From: an uncultured Verrucomicrobiales bacterium
Lineage (GTDB): Bacteria > Verrucomicrobiota > Verrucomicrobiia > Verrucomicrobiales > Akkermansiaceae
Assembly (NCBI GenBank): GCA_937916135.1
Contig: CALFTQ010000070.1
Span: 1 to 37,416 of the forward strand
Length of the DNA stretch: 37,416 bases
Direction: 5' to 3'
In this document: positions 23,882 to 32,274 of the stretch, piece by piece
Numbering within the stretch: the stretch's first letter is position 1
Layout: every line of letters begins with the position of its first letter
Notes under the pieces: generated by a model
Databases searched by the model: none
Told to the model about the DNA's origin: nothing
What the model saw: the letters and a program-made list of their open reading frames with translations, nothing else
Program-made: the position numbers and the translations under genes

Positions 23882-26440
23882 TCACACCTCCTCGGCCACG
23901 TCGTCCTGCGGGAAGGCGTCTGCGCCATCGATATCGGGGGTGGCATCCGGGTCTTCGGCCACTTCTTCCACATCGCTGCCGGCATCCGGGTCTTCAGCCA
24001 GTTCGGCATGCACGGTGCAGAGCGGGCGCTGCTTGGTGAAATCGGCCATGGTTTCGATGTAGGCCTTGCCCTCGTACTCGCAGCCGGCGTGGGCGAGCAT
24101 GCCGGAGGTGCGGCAGAGGCGTATGCCGCTGTTGCGGCCGGCAGCGGGGGCGGTGCGTATACCCTTCATCTGGTAGCCACGGGCAGCAGCGCACTGCATG
24201 ACCCCCACCCAGAGCGGCAGGGCCACGGTGCCGCCGTAGGCCTTATCCGCAATCATGGTGGGGCGGTCGAAGCCGACCCACACAGCGGCGGTCAGGTCGG
24301 TGGTGAAGCCGCAGAACCAGGCGTTGGTGTAGTTATTGGTGGTGCCGGTCTTGCCGCCGCAGGGGTATTTGAAGCCCAGCCGCTGCACGCTGCCTGCGGT
24401 GCCGCCGGGTTTGGTAATCTGCTGCAGCACGGCGGAAACCGCATTGGCCGAGCGGGTGGAGCACACCCGGCGGGCGCTGGGGGTGTTCTGCCAGACCACC
24501 CGGCCATCCTTATCTGTGATATGCTGGATGATGTAGGGCGTGGGGCGCACGCCGCCGTTGGCAAAGGCGGTGAAGGCACCTGCCACCTCCAGGGGAGAGG
24601 CCTCCCAGGTGCCCAGGTAGATGGTGGGGCCGGGGGTCTTGGCCGGGCGGGGGAATCCGGCGTAGAGCGCGGTGTTGATGACGTTCTGCAGGCCGGCGAT
24701 GTTGCCGGCGCGCACAGCCATGGTGTTGCGGCTCTTCAGCAGGCCCCAGGCGGCGGGGTGGTTGCCGGTGAACCGGCCATCCGAGTTGCGCGGGCGCCAG
24801 CGCGGAGCCCCGGCGATTTCACCGCGGAGGATGGAGTTATCCGACAGCAGGGAGCGCGGGCCGTAGCCGCGCTCGAAGTAGGCGGCGTAGACCAGGGGCT
24901 TGAAGATGGAGCCCACCTGGCGGCGGCTCTGCAGCGCGCGGTTCAGGGGGGATTCGGTGCTGTCGCGCCCGCCCACCACGGCCAGCAGGGCACCGGTGGC
25001 GTTATCGATGACGGCACAGGCGGCCTGCAGGTATTTCGGGCGCAGTTTGTCGAGCTCCTCTTCCGGGGTACGGGCTTTCAGGGCCTTGAACTGGGCGCGG
25101 GTCTGGTGTTTCCAGCCTTTCTGCTTTTCGAACATGGCGGTGAGCCGCGCATCAATCTCGCGCATGGCGTCATCCTGCAAATCAATATCCAGTGTGGTCT
25201 GCACGCGCAGACCGCCGGAGATGACCACTTCCTCTTTCAGCTTCTCATCTTTCGAATCCAGCAGGGAAAGCAGGTGGTCCACCTCGGTGCGCACCAGGTC
25301 CAGCGCGTAATTATCATTGCCGCGGCGTTCGGGCTTGCGGGTCACCAGAGCCTCCTTCATGGCAAATTCGTACTCATTGCGGGTTATTTTGCCATGCTCG
25401 TACATGAGCTTCAGCACTTTGTCGCGCTGCACCTTAGCAGCAGAGGGATTGCGATAGGGGGAAAACTGGTTCGGGCTGCAGATGATGCCGGCCAGCATGG
25501 CCGCCTCGCCCACGGTGAGGTCGCGCGGCAGCTTGTCGAAATAGCCGTAGGCAGCCTGCTTGAGCCCCAGGAAGGTATGGCCCCAGAACACGCGGTTCAG
25601 GTAGCACTTCAGGATGGTCTCCTTGTCGTAGGTAGACTCGATGCGGCGGGCCAGGGCCATTTCCGTAAACTTGGCCACAAAGGTGCGCTCACTGTGGTTA
25701 TAGGTATTCTTGGCCAGCTGCATGGTCAGGGTGGAAGCACCCTGGGTGGTGCGGTGGTGCTTGAAAACCTGGGCCACCGCGCGGAGCAGGCCTCGGGGGT
25801 CGATGCCACCATGCGACCAGAACGAGCGGTCTTCCTGCATTACCAGTGCATCTATCATGTATCGCGGCACCTCCTCGTGGATGTTGGAAATACTGCGGCG
25901 GTTCTCGCCGTGCAGGGTGCCTATTTCGTTGCCCTTGCGGTCCAGCACGATGGTGCGCTCCGGCATGCGGGTCACCTGCGAGAGGTCATAGCGCTCCGCT
26001 TTCACGCCGAAGATGATGGCAAGGATACAACCAAATACCAGCCCGGTAAAGGCCAGACTCAGGATGATTTTGGTGGGAATGAGGACGATTTTCGGCAGGT
26101 TCCGCAGTGCCCAGAACGCCATGCGCAGCGGCAGGGTGAACATGAGCCACACGGCGCGCAGGCAACCGGTGCCTTTGCGCGGCGGCTTCTGGAACTCGCG
26201 GAAGGGGTTCACATCCTCCGGCAGCGGTTCGTAGGGTGTGTCATCGTTCTCCCAGGCGCGGCGGGGGGCTGAGCGCGGGGCCGGTGCCGGTTCTTCGTAT
26301 TCCTCGTAGTCCTGGTAGTCCTCATAGCTGCTGCGGACCGGTGCCTGGCGGCGGCGTGGCGGCGGCTGCATGCGGTAATCCACCCGCTCCCGGGGCTCGG
26401 GTTCGGGGTAGTCCTCCTGCGGTGCCTTGTAGCGTGCCAT
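23882..26440 (-). CDS. Penicillin-binding protein 1A (bifunctional transglycosylase/transpeptidase)
   Basis: This 852-residue class A PBP polymerises and cross-links peptidoglycan. A cytoplasmic N terminus of about 110 residues rich in Pro, Glu, Tyr and Arg precedes one membrane helix (about 125-148). The GT51 glycosyltransferase domain follows, with VMQEDRSFWSHGGID and GASTLTMQLAKN. The transpeptidase domain shows SIFK (active Ser511), SRN (570-572) and KTG (697-699). The C-terminal tail is acidic with a small duplication (EDPDAGSDVEEVAEDPDAT). The long charged cytoplasmic extension is unusual and may bind other division or elongation proteins. It starts 12 nt after the sprT-like gene and is probably cotranscribed with it. 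Confidence 0.93.
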   Translation of the reverse strand: MARYKAPQEDYPEPEPRERVDYRMQPPPRRRQAPVRSSYEDYQDYEEYEEPAPAPRSAPRRAWENDDTPYEPLPEDVNPFREFQKPPRKGTGCLRAVWLMFTLPLRMAFWALRNLPKIVLIPTKIILSLAFTGLVFGCILAIIFGVKAERYDLSQVTRMPERTIVLDRKGNEIGTLHGENRRSISNIHEEVPRYMIDALVMQEDRSFWSHGGIDPRGLLRAVAQVFKHHRTTQGASTLTMQLAKNTYNHSERTFVAKFTEMALARRIESTYDKETILKCYLNRVFWGHTFLGLKQAAYGYFDKLPRDLTVGEAAMLAGIICSPNQFSPYRNPSAAKVQRDKVLKLMYEHGKITRNEYEFAMKEALVTRKPERRGNDNYALDLVRTEVDHLLSLLDSKDEKLKEEVVISGGLRVQTTLDIDLQDDAMREIDARLTAMFEKQKGWKHQTRAQFKALKARTPEEELDKLRPKYLQAACAVIDNATGALLAVVGGRDSTESPLNRALQSRRQVGSIFKPLVYAAYFERGYGPRSLLSDNSILRGEIAGAPRWRPRNSDGRFTGNHPAAWGLLKSRNTMAVRAGNIAGLQNVINTALYAGFPRPAKTPGPTIYLGTWEASPLEVAGAFTAFANGGVRPTPYIIQHITDKDGRVVWQNTPSARRVCSTRSANAVSAVLQQITKPGGTAGSVQRLGFKYPCGGKTGTTNNYTNAWFCGFTTDLTAAVWVGFDRPTMIADKAYGGTVALPLWVGVMQCAAARGYQMKGIRTAPAAGRNSGIRLCRTSGMLAHAGCEYEGKAYIETMADFTKQRPLCTVHAELAEDPDAGSDVEEVAEDPDATPDIDGADAFPQDDVAEEV

Positions 26441-26452
26441 GGTGCTGAGAAA

Positions 26453-27001
26453 TTACGGTGCGATGGGTTTGATGATGAGCTTGCCCAGTGTCTCGGCCTT
26501 GCGGCCGGGAATATAGCAGCGGCGCAGGCTGGCTGCGGTGCGCCTCGGGCGGCGGGTGTACGTGCGGTAGATTTCCCCGGTCTCACTGTGGCAGAGCTGG
26601 AAGCGGGGCTCGCGCCGCGGGGCTTCGAACTCGATGCCGCGCACTCTGGCCCGCTCCCCGGGAATACCCAGGGCGGCGCAGTAGTGTTGCCATACCGGGC
26701 CGTGGCCGCGGCTGCCGTGGTGTACCCAGGCCAGGGCATGGGCCAGCTCGTGCAGCAGGGTGCGGCGCAGCTGCTCCGGGTCTTTGGTGGCGTAGGCCTC
26801 GGCGTAGTAGCGCGAGAGACTGATGCGCCGCGGCTGCATCTTGCAGCAGCCCAGGCGGCGTGTGGTCTTGTCCCAGCCGAAGTGCCAGTCCTCCAGGTGC
26901 AGGCAGGCCAGGCAGAGCGTAGCATACGCCTCCAGCTCCGCCGGTGTGGCTCCGGCGGGATACGGTGGCAGGGGGATGCGCTGCTCTTCTGCTGCGGGCA
27001 T
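26453..27001 (-). CDS. SprT-like zinc metallopeptidase-fold protein
   Basis: This protein of about 182 residues shows LLHELAHALAWVHHGSRGHGPVWQHY: an HExxH zinc site (His84, Glu85, His88) with the third ligand in GHG (His100), as in SprT/Spartan-like proteases. Eukaryotic Spartan degrades proteins cross-linked to DNA; bacterial SprT proteins are little studied. The frame opens at 27040, but its first 13 codons lie in the recA terminator hairpin, so I prefer the ATG at 27001, just after the U tract. Its place directly behind recA suggests a link with DNA damage, which is inference. No C-terminal zinc ribbon is clear. PBP1A follows after 12 nt. Confidence 0.8.
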   Translation of the reverse strand: MPAAEEQRIPLPPYPAGATPAELEAYATLCLACLHLEDWHFGWDKTTRRLGCCKMQPRRISLSRYYAEAYATKDPEQLRRTLLHELAHALAWVHHGSRGHGPVWQHYCAALGIPGERARVRGIEFEAPRREPRFQLCHSETGEIYRTYTRRPRRTAASLRRCYIPGRKAETLGKLIIKPIAP

Positions 27002-27005
27002 AAGG

Positions 27006-27033
27006 AAAAAGGCGGCCGGGAGTGCCGGCCGCC
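27006..27033 (-). terminator. recA intrinsic terminator/attenuator
   Basis: On the minus strand GGCGGCCGG (27025-27033) pairs with CCGGCCGCC (27011-27019) around a 5-nt loop and is followed by TTTTT (27006-27010). It sits between recA (stop at 27050) and the sprT-like ATG at 27001. Partial read-through would make sprT-PBP1A expression follow recA at a lower level. Confidence 0.85.
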
Positions 27034-27049
27034 TGGTCATATGGGGAAT

Positions 27050-28084
<1,035 letters not shown>

Positions 28085-28093
28085 ATCCCCCTC

Positions 28094-28122
28094 AGTCTAC
28101 CTGTTTCACTACCCCGTGGCAA
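28094..28122 (-). promoter_or_regulatory. recA promoter, very short leader
   Basis: On the minus strand TTGCCA (28117-28122), a 17-nt spacer and TAGACT (28094-28099) end 9 nt before the ATG at 28084, so the leader would be 0-3 nt. Confidence 0.6.
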
Positions 28123-28408
28123 GCGCAAATTACGCCACATCCCGAATTAGCCCGTGCTGCCCGGAAAATGGGCATTTTCCCGGAACGCTGACTCGCTCCA
28201 CGTGCTTATCGCGCGCGTGCGTATATATGTTTGTCTGCGGTGATGCGTCGGCATCTTTTTGTGCCAAAAATAAAAAAATCAGATTTTTTGTGTCATTTTG
28301 TGTCTTAATTTTGAATAAAAACCCCAAATAACCCCAAAGAACAATAGAAAAACGGAGAAAAAGTTCATAAATTTGCACAAAAGCTAGAGTATGGTCTACA
28401 TTTTAATC
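28123..28408. other. A/T-rich intergenic region upstream of the outer-membrane protein gene
   Basis: No gene is seen in this stretch. It holds an inverted repeat GGAAAAT/ATTTTCC near 28172-28189, a near-palindrome AAAAAATC-A-GATTTTTT (28273-28289), and two 9-bp direct repeats each at helical spacing: TTTTGTGTC at 28286 and 28296, and AACCCCAAA at 28320 and 28330. From about 28255 it becomes markedly A/T-rich, unlike the rest of the window. It may be an UP-element or binding region for the promoter at 28409. Confidence 0.5.
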
Positions 28409-28445
28409 TTGACCGCACTCTAGTTTTTAGTTAAGATGAGTGCGG
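28384..28445 (+). promoter_or_regulatory. Promoter with three operator-like sites for the outer-membrane protein
   Basis: TTGACC (28409-28414), a 17-nt spacer and TAAGAT (28432-28437) form a good sigma70-like promoter. Three versions of the motif CTAGAGTGCGG surround it: CTAGAGTATGG (28384-28394, plus), the exact motif on the minus strand (28413-28423), and GATGAGTGCGG (28435-28445, plus). These also make two overlapping dyads, CTAGAGT/ACTCTAG and CCGCACTC/GAGTGCGG. The middle site covers the -35 edge and spacer and the last covers the expected start. Repressor or activator binding is inferred. Confidence 0.55.
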
Positions 28446-28530
28446 AGCCGGGCCCTGAGGTTCCCGAATGAGAGAGCGCAGGGTGGGCAGGTTCCCTTTC
28501 CAAACCAATAAAACAACACACACACTAAAT

Positions 28531-29592
28531 ATGAAAAAGAGCCTTATTACGATGATGGCCGCCGCGATGATGAGCACCGCTTTTGCCGGAGAGGCCACCA
28601 CAGACTCCTACCAGGTTTCCCAGCAGCCCGACTTCAAGCGTCTGAGCGGTGCTGTTCACATTGGTGCGGGTACCGCCTACACCTGCCATGGTTATGTTCC
28701 GACCCGTGCCGTGGTGCAGGGTGAAGGCTATGGCATGGGTGCTATCCAGTACAGCTACGACTTTGGCAAGGAAGGCTTCTGGAGCTACACCGGCGCCATT
28801 TCCTACAAGGCTCCGTTCTCGGGTCACACGCTGTATGGCAATCCCGCAGCCAGCCGTCAGGTATGGGCTGGTGATCAGTACCTGAACCACGGCAACCCCC
28901 TTCCCATGGGGCACCTGATGCAGGGAGCTGTAACTCCCGATGGAGCATTCGCAGATCCCTCAATGGAACAGGCATACCAGGATGGCAAGCGCATCATGGG
29001 GTCTAAGAACATCGAGAACGAGTTCATTCTGCGCAATGGTCTGAAGTACACCCGCAACCTGTGGAATGTGTCTTTCGGTCATGACTACGTTCATGGTGGT
29101 ATCCCCGGCGTGGTGGCCAAGCACTTCGATCTCGAGAATCACTCCCGCATGCAGCAGGTCTGGACCAACATGGAGATTACCCCCGTTGCCTGGTTCTCCG
29201 CTGATATGAACATCGCCCGCACCTTCGACACCATCGATGGCTGGTGGTTCGAATGGCATGCCCGCTTCAAGGCTCCCATCATCGGCAGCCCGGAGAACAT
29301 CAAGGTGGCTGGCATCCTGGAGTTCGGTCTGAGCGCTACTTCCCAGTTCTACAGCCCCAAGCACAACGCTTGCGACAACGGGCTGCAGGCCTACTGGGTG
29401 AAGTTCTCCACCCCCTGGTTCGTGAATGAGGAGAAGAGCTTCATTCTGACTCCCTCCGTGAGCTTCAACTGGCTCGCCCGCGGTGGTCGTCAGGCCAATA
29501 CCCAGTCTCACGCCAAGTCTCTCGGCGACCAGTACGTGCCTTTCCGCAAGCACGCCGTGGTGGGTGACCTGACCGCTACCTACAAATTCTAA
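28531..29592 (+). CDS. Predicted outer membrane beta-barrel protein
   Basis: This 353-residue protein begins MKKSLITMMAAAMMSTAFA, a typical signal peptide, chosen over an earlier in-frame ATG that lies in the leader. The mature part has many alternating amphipathic strands with aromatic girdles (FWSYTGAISYKA, WNVSFGHDYVHGG, WWFEWHARFKAP) and ends DLTATYKF with a terminal phenylalanine, the usual sign of a barrel folded by BAM. Family unknown; a porin or transport role is a guess. Codons are strongly biased to a small set and the leader is about 87 nt, which suits a highly expressed protein. The control region upstream is the most elaborate in the window. Transcription likely ends at the stem-loop at 29661-29696. 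Confidence 0.75.
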   Translation: MKKSLITMMAAAMMSTAFAGEATTDSYQVSQQPDFKRLSGAVHIGAGTAYTCHGYVPTRAVVQGEGYGMGAIQYSYDFGKEGFWSYTGAISYKAPFSGHTLYGNPAASRQVWAGDQYLNHGNPLPMGHLMQGAVTPDGAFADPSMEQAYQDGKRIMGSKNIENEFILRNGLKYTRNLWNVSFGHDYVHGGIPGVVAKHFDLENHSRMQQVWTNMEITPVAWFSADMNIARTFDTIDGWWFEWHARFKAPIIGSPENIKVAGILEFGLSATSQFYSPKHNACDNGLQAYWVKFSTPWFVNEEKSFILTPSVSFNWLARGGRQANTQSHAKSLGDQYVPFRKHAVVGDLTATYKF

Positions 29593-29600
29593 TCGAAACA

Positions 29601-29643
29601 CAGCGTTTTACGCTGGAAATCACCCGGATAATATGCTAGCATA
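29601..29643. other. Small hairpin and 12-bp palindrome after the outer-membrane protein gene
   Basis: CAGCG-TTTTA-CGCTG (29601-29615) is a small hairpin just past the stop. It is followed by the perfect palindrome TATGCTAGCATA (29632-29643), which also resembles a -10 box (TATGCT). The palindrome could be a protein-binding site or the promoter of a short RNA ending at 29696. Confidence 0.35.
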
Positions 29644-29660
29644 GAGTCCGTGGGCTCAGA

Positions 29661-29696
29661 AGCCGCCCGCTGCGCAATACAGACGGGCGGCTTTTT
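29661..29696 (+). terminator. Intrinsic terminator upstream of the acyl-activating enzyme gene
   Basis: AGCCGCCCG (29661-29669) pairs with CGGGCGGCT (29684-29692) around a 14-nt loop, followed by TTTTT. It terminates the outer-membrane protein transcript or a short RNA starting near 29640. Confidence 0.88.
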
Positions 29697-29742
29697 CAAG
29701 GCCAGTCGTTACTACGCACAGAACCCTCTACAAGAATATTTT

Positions 29743-31944
29743 ATGGTAAATCTGCTTAGTCTGAAAGGAAATCCGGTGAATGTGACCGGCGAGGAGAACA
29801 TTGTGAGCCCCGGCTTCTACATGCCGAACCGCCTGAGCGTGGCGGTGGGCAAGGCGCTGCACAAGCTGCTGGACGGCAAGGTGTGCTACCTGGTGGACCC
29901 GACCTTCCCGCCGCACCCGGACGTGATGGATTACCTCACGAAGAAGAAGGTACACATCGAATACTTCGACTTCCGCAAGACGACTTCCCGAGCTGTGCGC
30001 GAACAGATTCTGGACCAGATGAACATGGGCAACAGCGTGGTGTTCCTGCCGGGGCTGGTGAGCAAGACGCGCGGCTGCCATGCGGACGTGCCGTCCCCCT
30101 TCCTGCGCCATGTGGGCAGCCTGCATATCTCCCCCGTGCCGGTGTTCGTAGGCTACTACACCGACACAGTGAAGGACCTGTTCCGCAGTGAGCCGCTGGC
30201 CGGTTACAGCGAGGAGCTGAGCATCCTGCCGCAGCTGCACCCCGGCCCGCAGACCGGTGAGCGCCTGCTTTCTGCCTGGTTGCAGCGCAGCTCCGAGCTG
30301 TTCTCTGCCCGCCCGCTGCTGCGCGGCTCGCTGACCACCGCCCTGGTGAAATCCATGCGGGCCAACCCGAAGAGCGAGATTATCGATGGCATGACCCACG
30401 CCAAGCTGCCCTTCTTCAAGGTGCTGGGTGTTTCCATGACCGTGGCGAAGATGCTGAAGGAGCGCGGCGACAAGCGCGTGGGCGTCATCCTGCCCCCGGG
30501 CGCCGGCGGCACCATTGCCACGCTGAGCAGCCTGCTGGCCGGAGCCACCCCGGTGCTCATCAACTACGCTTCCTCCAAGGCCGCATTTGAAAGCACAGTG
30601 CGCCAGGCCGGGCTGAAAACCTTCATCACCGCCCGCAAGTTCATGCAGAAGCTGGATACCTTCCCCTGGCCGCCGGAAGAGCAGCTCATCATCGTGGAAG
30701 ACCTGCTGAAGAACCTGGACAAGAAGGCCCTCATTGCCAACGTGCTCATGGCCAAGGCCGCCCCGGCCTCTGTCATCTGCAAGATGTTCGATACCGATGC
30801 CCGCCGCAACAACGACGAGGCCGTGATGCTCTTCACCTCCGGTTCCAGCGGCGAGCCCAAGGGCGTGGTGCTCAGCCACCGCATGCTGCTGGCCAATGTG
30901 GCCCAGTGCGCCAGCCGCATACCGCTGGGCGATGAGAAATTCCTGGCCAGTCTGCCGATTTTCCACAGCTTCGGTCTTACCGTGACCATGATGCTGCCGC
31001 TGCTCACCGGCTACAGCTACTGCGCCTACCCGAACCCCACAGATGCCCGCAACCTCTGCGAGCTCTGCAAGCGCTACAGCCTCACCGTGGTCTGCGCCAC
31101 ACCCACCTTTGCCCGAGCCATGCTGCGCCGTGCGGATGCCGAGACCTTCAAGGCGGTGAACTACTTCATCGTGGGTGCAGAGAAGCTGCAGCCTGATCTG
31201 GAAAAGGAATTCAAGGAACGATGCGGCGTGACCCTGCTGGAGGGCTACGGTCTCACGGAAGCCTCCCCGGTGTGTGCCGTGAACATGCCGAATGTGGAGA
31301 TGATTCCCGGCTCCGCCTTCTACGTGCCGGGCCTTATCCCCCGCACCATCGGTGTGCCGCTGCCCGGTATCGCCGTGCGCATCACCGATGTGGACGATGA
31401 CAGCCGCGAGCTGCCCCTCACCGAGCAGGGCATGATCTGGTTCAAGGGTGCCAACGTGTTCACCGGCTACGTAGGCAAGTCCGAAATGAACCCCAGCATC
31501 TTCAAGGATGGCTGGTTCAAGACCGGCGATATCGGCAAGATGGACCTCAACGGCTTCATCACCCTGGGTGGCCGCCTCTCCCGCTTCTCCAAGATTGGCG
31601 GTGAAATGGTGCCGCACGAAGGCGTGGAGCAGGTGCTCACCGATATCTTCGCCATCGACCCCACAGCAGAAGGCGGCGTGCAGATTGCCATCGCCGGCGT
31701 GACCGACGAGCAGAAGGGCGAAGCCCTGGTGCTCCTCTCCGCGCTGAAGGAACACCAGCGCAGCTCCGAGGAAAAGCAGATTCTGCAGAATGTGCGCACC
31801 GCCCTGGCCGAGCGCCAGATGCCCACCCTCTGGGCGCCCAAGTACATCGTCCCCGTGGAAGCCATCCCCGTGCTTCCCACCGGCAAGCTGGACCTGCGGT
31901 CCTGCAAGCTGCTGGCAGAAGAAGCCCTCGCTTCCCTGCTGTAA
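29743..31944 (+). CDS. Acyl-ACP/acyl-CoA synthetase fused to a degenerate acyltransferase-like domain
   Basis: This 733-residue protein has a C-terminal AMP-binding domain with MLFTSGSSGEPKGVVLSHR (about 362-380), EGYGLTEASPVC, WFKTGDIGKMDLNGFITLGGRLSRF and the terminal catalytic lysine region LPTGKLDLR. This set activates fatty acids as acyl-AMP, like the C-terminal half of Aas (acyl-ACP synthetase / 2-acylglycerophosphoethanolamine acyltransferase). The N-terminal 220 residues have the position and the FLPGLVSKTRG...PVPVFVGYY pattern of a PlsC acyltransferase, but the HxxxxD catalytic motif is missing and the usual FPEGTRS is FLPGLVSK. The domain is probably inactive or repurposed. The likely role is lipid recycling or fatty acid activation. 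I start at 29743 because the frame upstream runs through the terminator. The promoter is unclear. Confidence 0.82.
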   Translation: MVNLLSLKGNPVNVTGEENIVSPGFYMPNRLSVAVGKALHKLLDGKVCYLVDPTFPPHPDVMDYLTKKKVHIEYFDFRKTTSRAVREQILDQMNMGNSVVFLPGLVSKTRGCHADVPSPFLRHVGSLHISPVPVFVGYYTDTVKDLFRSEPLAGYSEELSILPQLHPGPQTGERLLSAWLQRSSELFSARPLLRGSLTTALVKSMRANPKSEIIDGMTHAKLPFFKVLGVSMTVAKMLKERGDKRVGVILPPGAGGTIATLSSLLAGATPVLINYASSKAAFESTVRQAGLKTFITARKFMQKLDTFPWPPEEQLIIVEDLLKNLDKKALIANVLMAKAAPASVICKMFDTDARRNNDEAVMLFTSGSSGEPKGVVLSHRMLLANVAQCASRIPLGDEKFLASLPIFHSFGLTVTMMLPLLTGYSYCAYPNPTDARNLCELCKRYSLTVVCATPTFARAMLRRADAETFKAVNYFIVGAEKLQPDLEKEFKERCGVTLLEGYGLTEASPVCAVNMPNVEMIPGSAFYVPGLIPRTIGVPLPGIAVRITDVDDDSRELPLTEQGMIWFKGANVFTGYVGKSEMNPSIFKDGWFKTGDIGKMDLNGFITLGGRLSRFSKIGGEMVPHEGVEQVLTDIFAIDPTAEGGVQIAIAGVTDEQKGEALVLLSALKEHQRSSEEKQILQNVRTALAERQMPTLWAPKYIVPVEAIPVLPTGKLDLRSCKLLAEEALASLL

Positions 31945-31951
31945 TCAGAAT

Positions 31952-31980
31952 GCCCCCGCACCCCAGGTGCGGGGGCTTTT
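31952..31980 (+). terminator. Intrinsic terminator of the acyl-activating enzyme gene
   Basis: GCCCCCGCACC (31952-31962) pairs perfectly with GGTGCGGGGGC (31966-31976), loop CCA, then TTTT. It lies 8 nt after the stop. Confidence 0.92.
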
Positions 31981-31990
31981 CGTTTTGCTG

Positions 31991-32116
31991 CGCCGCGGGC
32001 AGGCTGCCTGCGGCGAGTCATTTCCGGGCGGTACCCCCGCCCCCACAAAGCCTGAATACACAGCCCGTGGAATTGGAATTACGAAGCGGGGACCTCTAAA
32101 AACTCGAAACTAACCG
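31991..32116. other. Non-coding stretch between terminator and 104-bp repeat
   Basis: A second GC-rich inverted repeat, CGCCGCGGGCAG (31991-32002) against CTGCCTGCGGCG (32004-32015) with one mismatch, follows the terminator. The short palindrome-like AATTGGAATT at 32071-32080 recurs at 35704-35713 and 37350-37359. No gene is seen. Confidence 0.4.
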
Positions 32117-32220
32117 ACAAATTGATGTTTGTCGTTGTCGGGGCACGGGACTTCAGTCCCGAAATAACGGTGCTTCCAATCGGGACTGAAGTCCCGTGCT
32201 CCGACAGAGTTCCCCCACAA
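32117..32220 (+). repeat. 104-bp palindromic repeat, copy 1
   Basis: This is identical, base for base by reading, to the reverse complement of 35713-35816. Its centre is a hairpin of 25-nt arms (32137-32161 and 32181-32205) with a single G-T mismatch and a 19-nt loop. Each arm contains its own small palindrome, GGGACTTCAGTCCC or GGGACTGAAGTCCC. The structure is like a REP/BIME unit or small MITE. It has no coding capacity of its own, although an open frame runs from it into the next gene. Confidence 0.92.
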
Positions 32221-32238
32221 GTATGCCTTGCTGGATGC

Positions 32239-32267
32239 TTGCATGGGGGGCGTGGCGGCGCTATACT
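32239..32267 (+). promoter_or_regulatory. Promoter of the GHL10 gene, leaderless type
   Basis: TTGCAT (32239-32244), a G-rich 17-nt spacer and TATACT (32262-32267) end 7 nt before the GTG at 32275. It begins 19 bp inside the segment bounded by the inverted repeats. Confidence 0.65.
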
Positions 32268-32274
32268 GCCCTTT

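Noticed and set aside
28085..28140. LexA box at recA
   Set aside because: No CTG-N10-CAG palindrome or Gram-positive-type box is seen near the promoter.
32122..32274. In-frame extension of the GHL10 protein through the 104-bp repeat
   Set aside because: The same peptide start is encoded by the inverted copy where no gene follows, a promoter lies between repeat and gene, and a signal peptide starts at GTG 32275.
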